DNA of 64,000 bases from an uncultured Spirochaetales bacterium. GTDB taxonomy: Bacteria; Spirochaetota; Spirochaetia; Sphaerochaetales; Sphaerochaetaceae. Below the pieces are notes generated by a model that worked only from the letters and a program-made list of their open reading frames with translations, made no database searches and was not told the origin of the DNA. Positions 29,345 through 37,974 of this stretch are shown here, one piece after another. The DNA lies in the NCBI GenBank assembly GCA_949297785.1, contig CASFTW010000001.1:124001-188000 (forward strand), given 5' to 3'. The first letter of the stretch is position 1. Every line of letters begins with the position of its first letter. The translations under genes were made by a program, and so were the position numbers.

Positions 29345-30103
29345 ATGAGAAAGGCATATATCGCAGGAAACTGGAAGATGAACATGACGCCGAGTAAGGG
29401 CGCTGCATTCGCTTGTGAACTTGCAAAGGCTGCAAAGGAAGCAGGAGCTGATGTGAAAATCATGGTTGCTCCTCCTTTCGTGACAATCCCTGCAGTAGCT
29501 GAGGCCCTCAAGGGCTCAGACATCATCGTCGCGGCTCAGAACATGAATGATCACAAGAGCGGTGCATATACAGGTGAAGTTGCTCCTGAGATGCTCAAGG
29601 ATCTTGGTGTCAGCACAGTCATCCTCGGCCACAGCGAGAGACGAAGCTACTATGGCGAAAGCGATGAGTTCATCAACAAGAAAGTCCTCCTGGCCATTGA
29701 AGAAGGCATGGATGTTGTTCTGTGTGTAGGTGAGACCCTTGAGGAAAGAGAAGCCGGAAAGCTTGAGGACGTTCTCTCAACACAGCTCAGCGGAGATCTC
29801 AAAGATGTGAGTGCCGAGGCAATGAGCCACATCACGATCGCATATGAGCCGGTATGGGCAATCGGAACAGGAAAGACAGCAACTCCTGAAGATGCAGACA
29901 GTGCACATGCATTTATCCGCTCTTTTGTTGCAAAATTGTACTCTTCTGATATTGCAGAAAACTTGATTATACAGTATGGTGGTTCTGTTAATGCTTCGAA
30001 TGTCAAAGCATTGATGGCAAAGGAAAATATCGACGGAGCCCTGGTCGGCGGTGCATCACTTTCCGTTGAGAAGTTCCTGCCGATCATTACATACAATAAG
30101 TAA
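29345..30103 (+). CDS. tpiA: Triosephosphate isomerase
   Basis: TIM-barrel isomerase interconverting dihydroxyacetone phosphate and glyceraldehyde-3-phosphate, 252 residues. Catalytic Lys in GNWKMN, His in LGHSERR and Glu in AYEPVWAIGTG are present, along with phosphate-binding GGSVNASN. The start at 29345 (MRKAYIAGNW) is chosen over an in-frame ATG 33 bases earlier because AAGGATGG lies at the right distance and the protein begins as the family does. It is followed 15 bases later by secG, a common bacterial order. Confidence 0.97.
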   Translation: MRKAYIAGNWKMNMTPSKGAAFACELAKAAKEAGADVKIMVAPPFVTIPAVAEALKGSDIIVAAQNMNDHKSGAYTGEVAPEMLKDLGVSTVILGHSERRSYYGESDEFINKKVLLAIEEGMDVVLCVGETLEEREAGKLEDVLSTQLSGDLKDVSAEAMSHITIAYEPVWAIGTGKTATPEDADSAHAFIRSFVAKLYSSDIAENLIIQYGGSVNASNVKALMAKENIDGALVGGASLSVEKFLPIITYNK

Positions 30104-30118
30104 GCGGAGAAAAATAAA

Positions 30119-30442
30119 ATGGGAGTACTTAGCATTATCCTTCTCGTTCTGTTCGTGATTTCAGCACTTGTTCTCATTTTCCTTGTTGCTGTACAGGATG
30201 AGAAATCACAGGGCCTGGGCGGAATCTTCGGCGGTTCATCTGATTCCACATTCGGAACAGGTTCCTCAAAGTTCCTCACAAAGGTCACTTCAATTATGGC
30301 AATTGCGTTTGTCGTGCTGGCTCTTCTTGTAGGCGTTACAAGCAGATCCAATACTTCAGATTCTATTGTCGAAGCTGCTGCATCACAGAGCAGTGCATGG
30401 TATGACTCAGGTTCAGCTTCCAGCGCTGAGGTAACTGAGTAA
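30119..30442 (+). CDS. secG: Preprotein translocase subunit SecG
   Basis: Small accessory membrane subunit of the SecYEG channel, 107 residues. Two membrane segments (about 5-25 and 55-75) flank the conserved loop VAVQDEKSQGLGGIFGGSS. The C-terminal Ser/Ala tail is variable in the family. The gene is last in the gap-pgk-tpiA-secG operon, and a terminator follows at 30466..30497. Confidence 0.93.
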   Translation: MGVLSIILLVLFVISALVLIFLVAVQDEKSQGLGGIFGGSSDSTFGTGSSKFLTKVTSIMAIAFVVLALLVGVTSRSNTSDSIVEAAASQSSAWYDSGSASSAEVTE

Positions 30443-30465
30443 AAAAGGACAATGCAATCATTAAT

Positions 30466-30497
30466 GCCGGCTCATTTACAGGGTCGGCTATTTTTTT
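30466..30497 (+). terminator. Terminator after secG
   Basis: GCCGGC (30466-30471) pairs with GTCGGC (30483-30488), including one G-U pair, and is followed by a T-rich run including T7 (30491-30497). The next gene starts 13 bases later, with its ribosome binding site just after the T run. Confidence 0.75.
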
Positions 30498-30509
30498 CGG
30501 AGGTAGATA

Positions 30510-30935
30510 ATGCAGGTTTGTTGTGTTTATGCGGGAAAGGACAGGGATGACAGAAATCTTGCCGACATCTGCAGGAATTTTGCCAAGGGCCTGGAATCAC
30601 AGGGGCATAATGTTGACATTGTGAATATCAACACGGATCCCGATACCAAGCTTTCCTTCTATGATTACATAATTGTCGGAACGGTTGCAAAAACCGCTTT
30701 CGGCGGTTCAATCCCCGAGTCTATTGTGAAATATCTGGCGAGAGCAGGTCAGGTAAGCGGAAAAAGGTGCCTTGCATTCGTAACTAAAGCTGGTCTAAGA
30801 AGCCAGAAAACATTATCTTTATTGATGAAAGCTATGGAAGGAGAAGGTATGTATCTCAAATATTCGGAGGTCATAAAGAAGCCTGATACTGCCTTAGCTT
30901 TAGGGAAAAGATTAAACGTAGAAAGGAATTTATAG
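30510..30935 (+). CDS. Flavodoxin-like protein lacking the usual phosphate loop
   Basis: A 141-residue alpha/beta protein that reads like a flavodoxin fold: first strand VCCVYAGKDRDDRNLA, a central IIVGTVAKTAFGGSIPESI and RCLAFVTKAGL. The N-terminal flavin-phosphate loop of flavodoxins (T/S-x-T-G-x-T) is not there; the loop reads AGKDRDDR. It may therefore bind flavin differently or have lost it. It has a strong ribosome binding site (CGGAGGT) right after the secG terminator, and the PPIase gene follows four bases later, so they are probably cotranscribed. Function unknown. Confidence 0.6.
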   Translation: MQVCCVYAGKDRDDRNLADICRNFAKGLESQGHNVDIVNINTDPDTKLSFYDYIIVGTVAKTAFGGSIPESIVKYLARAGQVSGKRCLAFVTKAGLRSQKTLSLLMKAMEGEGMYLKYSEVIKKPDTALALGKRLNVERNL

Positions 30936-30939
30936 GATT

Positions 30940-31962
30940 ATGAGAAAAGTTGTTTCAACAATTTTGGTATTCGCACTCGCACTCACATCACTGTTTGCCG
31001 TTCCGGTAAATTCTTCACCTGCCGCAACTGTGAACCTGATCAGGAACACTGTGATCACAAATGCTGATCTTGCCGCACAGGTTGAGGCTCTCGGTGCAAC
31101 TGACGAGCAGGCTCTCGAGGTTCTCGATATCATGATCAATGACGAGGTGTTCCTGCAGGGAGCGGAGAGAGACGGAATCACGGTAAGCAATACACAGCGC
31201 GATGCTCTCTATACACAGCAGAAGGCCAGCATCGAAGCCCAGCTTGGAATGAGCCTTTCTGAAGATGAATTCGAACAGATCGTTCTTCAGTCCTATCCAT
31301 CAGTGGATGAGTACAAGGAAGCTCTCAAGAATCAGTATGTCCTTCAGACTTATCTGATGCAGGAGAAGGGGGAAGAGCTCCAGAACGGAAACTATGCTCC
31401 TTCTTCAAGTCAGGTTGAGACATTCTACAAGAGAAACGCAACAGCTTTCACTCAGGCTGAAAACGTGAAGTTCTTCCAGATCTACATGGCAAAGACTGAT
31501 AATGCTGATGAGAATGCAAAAAAGCTTTCAACCATGCAGGATGTCGCAGAGAAAATCCACAAGGGATCCCTCACATTCGAAGCTGCAGTAAATCAGTATA
31601 CAGAGGATGAGGAAAGCAAGGCCAACGGTGGTGAGATGGGATGGCTCAGCAGCGACAACACTACTGTGCGTCAGCTGTGGGGCGATGACTTTGTCGACAC
31701 TGTTCTCGCTCTGCCTCTCGGCCAGGTTTCCGATGTCATCGAATCAAATACCGGTTATCATATTGTACGTGTGACTGTTCACAATGATGCAAGACTTCTT
31801 GGTATCGATGACAGAATCCAGCCGGATGTCGACTATACCGTACGCGACTACATCTCAGAGATTCTTGCAAACCAGAACATGCAGGTTGCAACCAACAATG
31901 CACTCAATGAAATGGTGGACGCGCTCAGAAGCGAAGCAAGAGTCAGAATCCTTTATAAATAA
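30940..31962 (+). CDS. Exported parvulin-type peptidyl-prolyl isomerase (SurA-like)
   Basis: A 340-residue periplasmic foldase with an N-terminal signal peptide (MRKVVSTILVFALALTSLFA). A SurA_N-like helical chaperone region runs from about 30 to 150 (ITNADLAAQVEALGATDEQA), followed by one parvulin domain (about 165-270) with VKFFQIYMAK, TEDEESKANGGEMGWLS, LGQVSDVIESNTGYHIVRV. It probably escorts outer-membrane proteins to the BAM complex encoded later in the window. It is cotranscribed with the flavodoxin-like gene and nusB (6-base gap). Confidence 0.85.
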   Translation: MRKVVSTILVFALALTSLFAVPVNSSPAATVNLIRNTVITNADLAAQVEALGATDEQALEVLDIMINDEVFLQGAERDGITVSNTQRDALYTQQKASIEAQLGMSLSEDEFEQIVLQSYPSVDEYKEALKNQYVLQTYLMQEKGEELQNGNYAPSSSQVETFYKRNATAFTQAENVKFFQIYMAKTDNADENAKKLSTMQDVAEKIHKGSLTFEAAVNQYTEDEESKANGGEMGWLSSDNTTVRQLWGDDFVDTVLALPLGQVSDVIESNTGYHIVRVTVHNDARLLGIDDRIQPDVDYTVRDYISEILANQNMQVATNNALNEMVDALRSEARVRILYK

Positions 31963-31968
31963 GTTTTT

Positions 31969-32406
31969 ATGAGCGATAAACATATAGAAAAACATGAAGC
32001 ACGTCTTCTGGCTGTTGAGACGCTTTATGCACTTGATTTCAACAAACAGCTTCAGGAAGATGTTGATCTGACTCTCCTCCCCGGTAAAAGCGAGGAGGAG
32101 ATGCTTGCTTTCCCCGAGGAGACACTTTTTTATGCACGTTTCCTGATTCATGGAACACTCGATCATCTCGAGGAAGTGGATTCCGTGATTTCCAGGTATT
32201 CCATCAACAGACCGATCGAAAGAATCAATCTGGTGGACAGGAACATACTGCGTATTTCGGTTTTCTCCCTGCTGTACTGCAAGGATCTGCATCCATCAAT
32301 CGTCATTGACGAAGCCGTAAAGCTGTCACAGGCCCTCAGCACAGATGTGACATACAAGTTCATCAACGGTGTGCTTGATGCCGTGAGAAAAAATCAAGAG
32401 AAGTGA
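31969..32406 (+). CDS. nusB: Transcription antitermination factor NusB
   Basis: All-helical RNA-binding protein, 145 residues, that joins NusE, NusA and NusG at boxA sites to prevent premature termination in rRNA operons. Family features include the N-terminal KHEARLLAVETLYALDF and the conserved NLVDRNILRISVFSLLY, then INGVLDAVRK at the end. It is closely followed by map (2-base gap) and preceded by the foldase gene. Confidence 0.92.
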   Translation: MSDKHIEKHEARLLAVETLYALDFNKQLQEDVDLTLLPGKSEEEMLAFPEETLFYARFLIHGTLDHLEEVDSVISRYSINRPIERINLVDRNILRISVFSLLYCKDLHPSIVIDEAVKLSQALSTDVTYKFINGVLDAVRKNQEK

Positions 32407-32407
32407 A

Positions 32408-33166
32408 ATGATCCAGCTCAAGAATGACAGAGAAATTGATATGATCCGTAAGAGCGGGAAGGTGCTTGCAGAGTGCCTTCTTTCTCTTGATGAAGTTATA
32501 AGTGAAGGTATTTCCACATATGATATCGACAGAATAGCCCATGAATTCATCGTGAAGCATCACGGCTATCCTTCCTGTCTCGGTTATTGCGGATATCCTA
32601 ATGCGACATGCACTTCTGTCAATGAAGTCGTGATCCACGGTATTCCGTCAAAGAAGAAGATTCTCAAGAACGGAGATATCATATCCGTCGATATCTGCGT
32701 GACGCTTGACGGATATGTCTCTGATTCAACCAGAACTTATGAAGTGGGCAAGGTGAGTGATGAGGTTCACAAGCTCAATGTCGTGACAAGGGAATGTCTT
32801 TACAAGGGCATTGATGCGGCAAGACAGCCTCATGCAAGACTCAGTGAAATCAGCAAGGCTGTATTCAAGCATGCCTTCACTGATAACGGCTATGGTGTTG
32901 TCAGGGACTATACCGGACACGGGGTTGGTTTTGATCTTCATGAAGATCCTGAAGTTGCCAATTTCGTCAGTCCGATGCTGCCTAATCCCCGTCTCAAACC
33001 CGGCATGGTTCTGGCAATTGAGCCCATGATCAACATGGGAACATGGAAAATCATCGATCTCAAGGATGGCTGGACAGTTGTCACTGCTGACGGCAAGCCG
33101 GCATGTCACTGGGAACATACGGTTGCGGTTACCGAAAAGGGAATCGAGATCCTTACGGAACTCTGA
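32408..33166 (+). CDS. map: Methionine aminopeptidase, type I
   Basis: Removes initiator Met from nascent proteins; 252 residues, pita-bread fold. The metal ligands are visible: two Asp (SVDICVTLDGYVSDST), His (GHGVGFDLHEDP) and two Glu (LAIEPMI and the later HWEHTVAV), with the substrate His in CTSVNEVVIHGIP. The start overlaps nothing and lies two bases after nusB. A strong terminator follows. Confidence 0.95.
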   Translation: MIQLKNDREIDMIRKSGKVLAECLLSLDEVISEGISTYDIDRIAHEFIVKHHGYPSCLGYCGYPNATCTSVNEVVIHGIPSKKKILKNGDIISVDICVTLDGYVSDSTRTYEVGKVSDEVHKLNVVTRECLYKGIDAARQPHARLSEISKAVFKHAFTDNGYGVVRDYTGHGVGFDLHEDPEVANFVSPMLPNPRLKPGMVLAIEPMINMGTWKIIDLKDGWTVVTADGKPACHWEHTVAVTEKGIEILTEL

Positions 33167-33179
33167 TCGATAAGACAAC

Positions 33180-33205
33180 CGGCCGGTATTCCGGCCGAAA
33201 TTTTT
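33180..33205 (+). terminator. Terminator after map
   Basis: CGGCCGG (33180-33186) and CCGGCCG (33191-33197) form a perfect stem with a TATT loop. AAA and then T5 follow. Confidence 0.8.
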
Positions 33206-33262
33206 CAAATCATATTTTCATTTTCCTTTTTTTGTATTAAGACTTTCGCATAGACGGGAGGA

Positions 33263-34642
33263 ATGATGAAAATACATCAGACAGACTTTTCAAATCAGAG
33301 CGTTACAAAGTCTATCATGTATTCATCCTTTCCCCTCATAGTCGCAGAGCTTGTGAATCTTCTTTACAGTCAGGTTGACAGAATCTATATTTCCCACATG
33401 GAAGGTGTGGGGGCACTTGCCCTGACGGGAGTAGGACTGTGTCTGCCGATCATTTCCCTCATTTCCGCTTTTGCACGTCTGTATGGATCAAACGGAGGCG
33501 GTCCTCTTTGTGCGATAGAACTGGGAAGGGGAAACAATGAGGAGGCAGAGAAGTATCTTTCCGCATCCTTCTCCCTTACGCTCATTACTGGGATTATTAT
33601 AACAATTGCCGCGCTTGTCTTCTGCGAGCCGATCCTTTATCTTTTCGGTGCAAGTGATCAGACATTCCCGTATGCTGAGTCATATCTCATGATATATGCA
33701 CTTGGATCCGTTCCCGTGCTGGTGTCTCTTACGCTGACACCTTTCATTAACGCACTCGGCTATTCTTCCATAGGCATGATAGGTGTTGTAATCGGTGCCG
33801 GTGCCAACATCATTCTTGACCCTGTATTCATCTTCCTTCTTGATTTCGGTGTCAGGGGCGCGGCAATAGCAACAGTAATAAGCCAGGTGCTTTCCGCCGT
33901 GTTCGCCGTTGGTTTTCTCAGGAGCAGGAATCTTCCCATAAAGCTGTGCTTCTCGCGTCTTGAAGGCAGACGGATATCCCGAATATGTCTGCTTGGCACC
34001 AGCGGCTTTACGATGGGGGCAACGAATTCAATAGTTCAGCTGGTATGCAATAAATGTGCCGCCATCTGGGGCTGTGATCTTTATGTCGGCGTGATGACAA
34101 TCCTCAACTCGATAAGGGAAATTTTCTCAACCCCTATAAATGGCTTCTCCGGCGGTGCAAGCCCTGTCATGAGTTTCAACTATGGAAGGGGAGACGGAAA
34201 GAGGGTTCTCCAGTCAAGCAATGTGCTGCTTGTGATGATGCTTGTCTATACCGGTGCGATATGGGCACTTCTTTATCTTTTTCCGCTACCATTCATTCAT
34301 CTCTTTACAAGTGATGTTACGCTGATGAATGCAACACGGCATGCCCTGCAGGTTTATTTCTTCGGCTTCATTTTCATGTCATTCCACATGACAGGACAGC
34401 AGACATTTGTTGCGCTGGGTTATGCAAAGCAGGCTGTATTCTTCTCTCTCTTCAGAAAAGTCATCATCGTCGTGCCTCTCACCATCATACTGCCTTACTT
34501 CATCGGTGTTGACGGTGTTGTCATGGCTGAGCCGATCAGCAATGTGATCGGAGGCATAGCAACCTATACGGCAGTCAGAATGGTTGTTTTCAGACGTCTG
34601 AAGAAGGAAATAAGCTTGCAAAAGCATCAAGTCATATCTTAG
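33263..34642 (+). CDS. MATE family efflux transporter
   Basis: A 459-residue inner-membrane exporter with about twelve hydrophobic helices in two related halves, each beginning like MATE proteins (KSIMYSSFPLIVAELVNLLYSQVDRIYI; ATNSIVQLVCNKCAAIWG). It probably exports cationic drugs or metabolites with Na+ or H+. A second Met at 33266 is equally placed relative to the ribosome binding site GGGAGG. It opens the operon that continues with a phosphoribosyltransferase and a TetR regulator. Confidence 0.88.
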   Translation: MMKIHQTDFSNQSVTKSIMYSSFPLIVAELVNLLYSQVDRIYISHMEGVGALALTGVGLCLPIISLISAFARLYGSNGGGPLCAIELGRGNNEEAEKYLSASFSLTLITGIIITIAALVFCEPILYLFGASDQTFPYAESYLMIYALGSVPVLVSLTLTPFINALGYSSIGMIGVVIGAGANIILDPVFIFLLDFGVRGAAIATVISQVLSAVFAVGFLRSRNLPIKLCFSRLEGRRISRICLLGTSGFTMGATNSIVQLVCNKCAAIWGCDLYVGVMTILNSIREIFSTPINGFSGGASPVMSFNYGRGDGKRVLQSSNVLLVMMLVYTGAIWALLYLFPLPFIHLFTSDVTLMNATRHALQVYFFGFIFMSFHMTGQQTFVALGYAKQAVFFSLFRKVIIVVPLTIILPYFIGVDGVVMAEPISNVIGGIATYTAVRMVVFRRLKKEISLQKHQVIS

Positions 34643-34663
34643 AATTTTCACAAGAGGTTAACT

Positions 34664-35281
34664 ATGTCAAAAGAATTTATCACATGCGACATGATCCGCG
34701 ATGCGGCACTTAAGCTTGTATACAGGATGTACAAGGAAGACGGTTTCGTACCTGATGTGATTTATGATTCTCTCAGAGGCGGAGCTTATATGGCAAACGT
34801 GATGAGCGAGTTTTACAAGCTTATTGCACTCAAGCAGGGCAAGACCCCGGTCTTCTATGCCGCTGTTGTTGCCAGAAGCTACAATCTGGTGAAGGATCAT
34901 GCTGGACATGTCGATATTGACGGATGGACATGGTCACCGAAGAATCTCAGAAAAGGGCAGAAGGTTCTCATCGTTGATGATATTTTCGATACCGGCATGA
35001 CAGTCAATGCACTTGTAAACACCGTGATGCAGTCAGGCATCCCGAGAGAGGATATAAAGGTGGCGGTATATGATTACAAAGTACCCGTATTTAAGCATGA
35101 GGAACCGCTTCCGATTCAGCCTGACTATTACTGCAGAAAGCATGTGCTTGAAAAGCCGGAAGATGAGAGGTGGATTCACTATACCTGTCATGAATTCATA
35201 GGACTGACCCATGATGAAATCGAGGAAGTCTATCATGATGAGGAAGTTCGTACCATCCTCCATGATATTCTGGAGCATTGA
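34664..35281 (+). CDS. Phosphoribosyltransferase domain protein
   Basis: A 205-residue type I phosphoribosyltransferase. The PRPP-binding loop is VLIVDDIFDTGMT (about residues 107-119), preceded by the first substrate loop region DSLRGGAYMANVMSEF. It resembles hypoxanthine/xanthine-type or gpt-like enzymes, but the C-terminal hood differs and is Asp/Glu/His-rich, so the base is unassigned. It is flanked by the MATE and TetR genes with short gaps, so it may be cotranscribed with them. Confidence 0.8.
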   Translation: MSKEFITCDMIRDAALKLVYRMYKEDGFVPDVIYDSLRGGAYMANVMSEFYKLIALKQGKTPVFYAAVVARSYNLVKDHAGHVDIDGWTWSPKNLRKGQKVLIVDDIFDTGMTVNALVNTVMQSGIPREDIKVAVYDYKVPVFKHEEPLPIQPDYYCRKHVLEKPEDERWIHYTCHEFIGLTHDEIEEVYHDEEVRTILHDILEH

Positions 35282-35283
35282 GT

Positions 35284-35907
35284 ATGCCGAAAGGGTCAGA
35301 CGCGCTTGTTGCAAAGCGAAGGAATGAAATCATAGACGCTTGTGAGTCGTTATATGAGAAGATGAGTTTCAAGGAAGTGACAATCCAGAAAATAGGGGAG
35401 GTCACTTCCTTCACAAGAACATCCATCTACAACTATTTCCAGACCAAAGAGGAAATTTTCATTGCCCTTCTCGGAAGGGAGTATCAGAAACTCAGCAGAT
35501 GCATAAAGGAAATAAGGGATGACAATGACGGACTTTCTGCTGAAGAGTTCGCATCCCTTATTGCCCACACGCTTGAGAAAAGGCCAAATCTTCTGAAACT
35601 TGTCTCAATGAATCATTTTGAGATTGAGGAGAACAGCCGTCTTGAAGCCCTTGTCGAATTCAAGAAACTCTATGCACAGGCCATAAATGAAGTGAGATTG
35701 AGCGTGCATAAATTCTTTCCCTCAATGACGGCAGATGATATTGAGTCTTTCATCTATTCTTTCTTCCCGTTCCTCTTCGGTATTTATCCGTATACAGCTG
35801 TAACTGACAAGCAGAAGAGGGCAATGGATCTTGCCGGTTTTGATTACCCGCAACTGTCTGTCTATGATATTACATACCAGGAAGTTGTAAGGCTTCTGAG
35901 AAGCTGA
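35284..35907 (+). CDS. TetR/AcrR family transcriptional regulator
   Basis: A 207-residue DNA-binding repressor with an N-terminal helix-turn-helix (VTIQKIGEVTSFTRTSIYNY, about residues 33-52) and a divergent ligand-binding C-terminus. I use the ATG at 35284 with GGAG eight bases upstream rather than an in-frame TTG at 35278. It probably controls its own operon with the MATE gene, and possibly the divergent or convergent neighbours. No palindromic operator was recognised. Confidence 0.85.
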   Translation: MPKGSDALVAKRRNEIIDACESLYEKMSFKEVTIQKIGEVTSFTRTSIYNYFQTKEEIFIALLGREYQKLSRCIKEIRDDNDGLSAEEFASLIAHTLEKRPNLLKLVSMNHFEIEENSRLEALVEFKKLYAQAINEVRLSVHKFFPSMTADDIESFIYSFFPFLFGIYPYTAVTDKQKRAMDLAGFDYPQLSVYDITYQEVVRLLRS

Positions 35908-35941
35908 AAAAAATGGAGAATATGAAGTGCTCATATTCTCC
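35907..35941 (-). terminator. Terminator of the lipoprotein gene
   Basis: GGAGAATATGA (35915-35925) and TCATATTCTCC (35931-35941) form a perfect 11-bp stem with a 5-base loop. On the minus strand, T7 (35913..35907) follows, so it ends the reverse-strand transcript 30 bases after the lipoprotein stop. Confidence 0.85.
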
Positions 35942-35970
35942 ACAGAGTGAAAGCTTGATTATCAGTTAAT

Positions 35971-37146
35971 TCAGATTCTTCTCAGATCCGGTACAGGTGT
36001 TACTGTTGTATCACTTATCTTGAAAACACCTTTGTCCTTAGTCAGCATATAAACATCATTAGGATTGTTTGTAATTGTAAAGAATGCTTCTGCATTCAAT
36101 CCTGCAATGCTGGTTTCGTGAGAACGTCTGGTTCCTTCAATATTATCAAGATTGACAACATACAGATCAGAAGAATTTGATGAGCCATTATACTTCACGA
36201 AAATAAGCTTCTGTTCACTATTTATATCACCGATGATTATGGATTGTGTTACATAAGGAAGGTCTTCATATATGATACCTTTCTGCTTTAGTTCGATATT
36301 ACCAGATGTAGATGGATCACCCATATAGACAATGACAGTATCATCATCGGAATAACGGAGTACAACCATTGTATCAGATGTCACGGCAACTGATTTGATC
36401 TGATTACCGCCATCATAGTCATCATCACCACCATCACTCACATGGAATGGAACTTCTTTACCATTATTGTCTTTAAAAACTACGTCTTTATTCATGTATT
36501 TGAATTTGTTTGTAAAGTTATCCTCAGCATCTTTATCTTTATACCAGATCAGACCGTTCAGTTCATCATCAAAGTATGGTATTGAACTTCCTACTGTTTC
36601 TAATAATAAAGTTTCTCCATTCAAAGTTGGTTTATATAATTGCACATTGTCAAAATTGTCATCACTTGCAATGAGCATTTGTTCTCCTGAGTTGTTTACA
36701 AATGTATTGATTATTCCATCAATATCTGAATTGAATACAGGCTGAGGATTCATTGCTGTTAATGAGCCCGATGTAAGATCATAAATATAATAGCGTTGTT
36801 GATTGTTATTACGTCCATCTACAGTATCATCAATGTAGACAATCTTGTTATCAGCAGTAATCCATGCAATATCAGGTGAATTGCTTATAAAGATGTTGTT
36901 TGAATTGATAATACTCTCACTATTTGAGCTTTCATTTTCAGGATCAAACTGTGCAAGACCGTCAACTGTAACATAGTACAGAAGTTCTTTACTGTCTTTT
37001 TTTCCTACACCAATATAGTTCCTGGCTTTGTCATCTCTTGGATATCTGAACTGTCCTCTCCAGAGAATGCCTTCATTGTCAAGATTGCATGAGACGAAGG
37101 ATATAAGCATTAAAAATGTAAGAACTGGAATGAATATTTTTTTCAT
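35971..37146 (-). CDS. Lipoprotein of unknown function, AT-rich
   Basis: A 391-residue exported lipoprotein with a signal peptide ending in the lipobox FVSC (acylation Cys20 or so). The mature part repeats short motifs such as YIDDTVDG, YYIYDLTSG and LYVVNLDN, which suggest a beta-propeller, but I recognise no family. Asp/Asn-rich loops (DGGDDDYDGGN) may bind calcium. It is visibly more AT-rich than the surrounding housekeeping genes. It is cotranscribed behind the barrel-like gene (37166..37777) across a 19-base gap that contains G8. A terminator lies downstream. Confidence 0.65.
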   Translation of the reverse strand: MKKIFIPVLTFLMLISFVSCNLDNEGILWRGQFRYPRDDKARNYIGVGKKDSKELLYYVTVDGLAQFDPENESSNSESIINSNNIFISNSPDIAWITADNKIVYIDDTVDGRNNNQQRYYIYDLTSGSLTAMNPQPVFNSDIDGIINTFVNNSGEQMLIASDDNFDNVQLYKPTLNGETLLLETVGSSIPYFDDELNGLIWYKDKDAEDNFTNKFKYMNKDVVFKDNNGKEVPFHVSDGGDDDYDGGNQIKSVAVTSDTMVVLRYSDDDTVIVYMGDPSTSGNIELKQKGIIYEDLPYVTQSIIIGDINSEQKLIFVKYNGSSNSSDLYVVNLDNIEGTRRSHETSIAGLNAEAFFTITNNPNDVYMLTKDKGVFKISDTTVTPVPDLRRI

Positions 37147-37155
37147 TTCTGTTTA

Positions 37156-37163
37156 CCCCCCCC
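37156..37163 (-). repeat. Run of eight G before the lipoprotein start codon
   Basis: On the coding (minus) strand eight consecutive G's lie 10-17 bases upstream of the lipoprotein ATG at 37146, directly after the stop of the preceding gene. The run is at the position of the ribosome binding site and may serve as one. Homopolymer length changes could alter translation. Confidence 0.6.
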
Positions 37164-37165
37164 AT

Positions 37166-37777
37166 TTATTGTCTGTATGTCACTGAAAGTGTCAGCGGAA
37201 TGAATGTCTGAAGTGCATTCTGGTATGACTTGCTGCTGTCAAAATAAAGTTCAGGGACCACCCATAAGCCTGATTTTATACCGATACCCCAGTTATCAGT
37301 GATGTACCAGTCAAGACCTGTCTCAAATGAAAAGAAGAAGGGCAGGTATGCGCCGCCGTCTGAGACAGACATATATGAGAAACCTGCACCGAGTGAAATA
37401 GGAATCTCTATTGTTCCCTGAAGCGGAATGAATGATACCTTGAACTGCATCGGAACATTGGTAAGCAGGGCATCATCAATATAGTAATTGAATCCGTATC
37501 CGATTTCACCGCCGAGTGCAAAATATGGATTAACAAACATCTGGTATGTCAGAGAGCCATATCCACCTAATAAAGTGAACTTGGTCTTATCAAAATCAAA
37601 TCCATATCCGATTAATGTCCGTTCATCTTCAAACAGCGTGGTTGAAATAGGGAAGTTCACACCAGCTGTTATAGTGAAACGCTGACTGCCGTTGTCATAA
37701 TACGTTGCACTGAATGCAGGCATGCATGACAGTATGGCAAGAAGCACTAATGTGATAATCATTGTTCTCTTTTTCAT
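37166..37777 (-). CDS. Outer-membrane beta-barrel-like protein
   Basis: A protein of about 203 residues with a signal peptide (MKKRTMIITLVLLAILSCMPAFS, cleavage after AFSA). The mature sequence has alternating hydrophobic/aromatic strands such as FTITAGVNFPI, FALGGEIGYGFNYYI, FFFSFETGLDWYI, and ends in a Tyr-Arg-Gln, suggesting a small 8-stranded barrel. I use the ATG at 37777; an in-frame ATG at 37804 would add nine residues before the basic start of the signal peptide. The ribosome binding site is weak for both. Probably cotranscribed with the downstream lipoprotein. Family not recognised beyond this. Confidence 0.65.
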   Translation of the reverse strand: MKKRTMIITLVLLAILSCMPAFSATYYDNGSQRFTITAGVNFPISTTLFEDERTLIGYGFDFDKTKFTLLGGYGSLTYQMFVNPYFALGGEIGYGFNYYIDDALLTNVPMQFKVSFIPLQGTIEIPISLGAGFSYMSVSDGGAYLPFFFSFETGLDWYITDNWGIGIKSGLWVVPELYFDSSKSYQNALQTFIPLTLSVTYRQ

Positions 37778-37974
37778 AAGACAGAATATAACCGAAAAGC
37801 ACATAAAAGTCTAAAGAATAGTCGGCTTTCCGCTTCAATTGCACATAAATTACACACTGCAAATGCAGGGTTAATTTATTATTTCATTATATTATTTGTT
37901 TTTACAAATTATTAATTGTTTTGTTCTTCAATCCATGAATTGTAAATTTCCTGATTTTTCAATATAAAGGTGAC

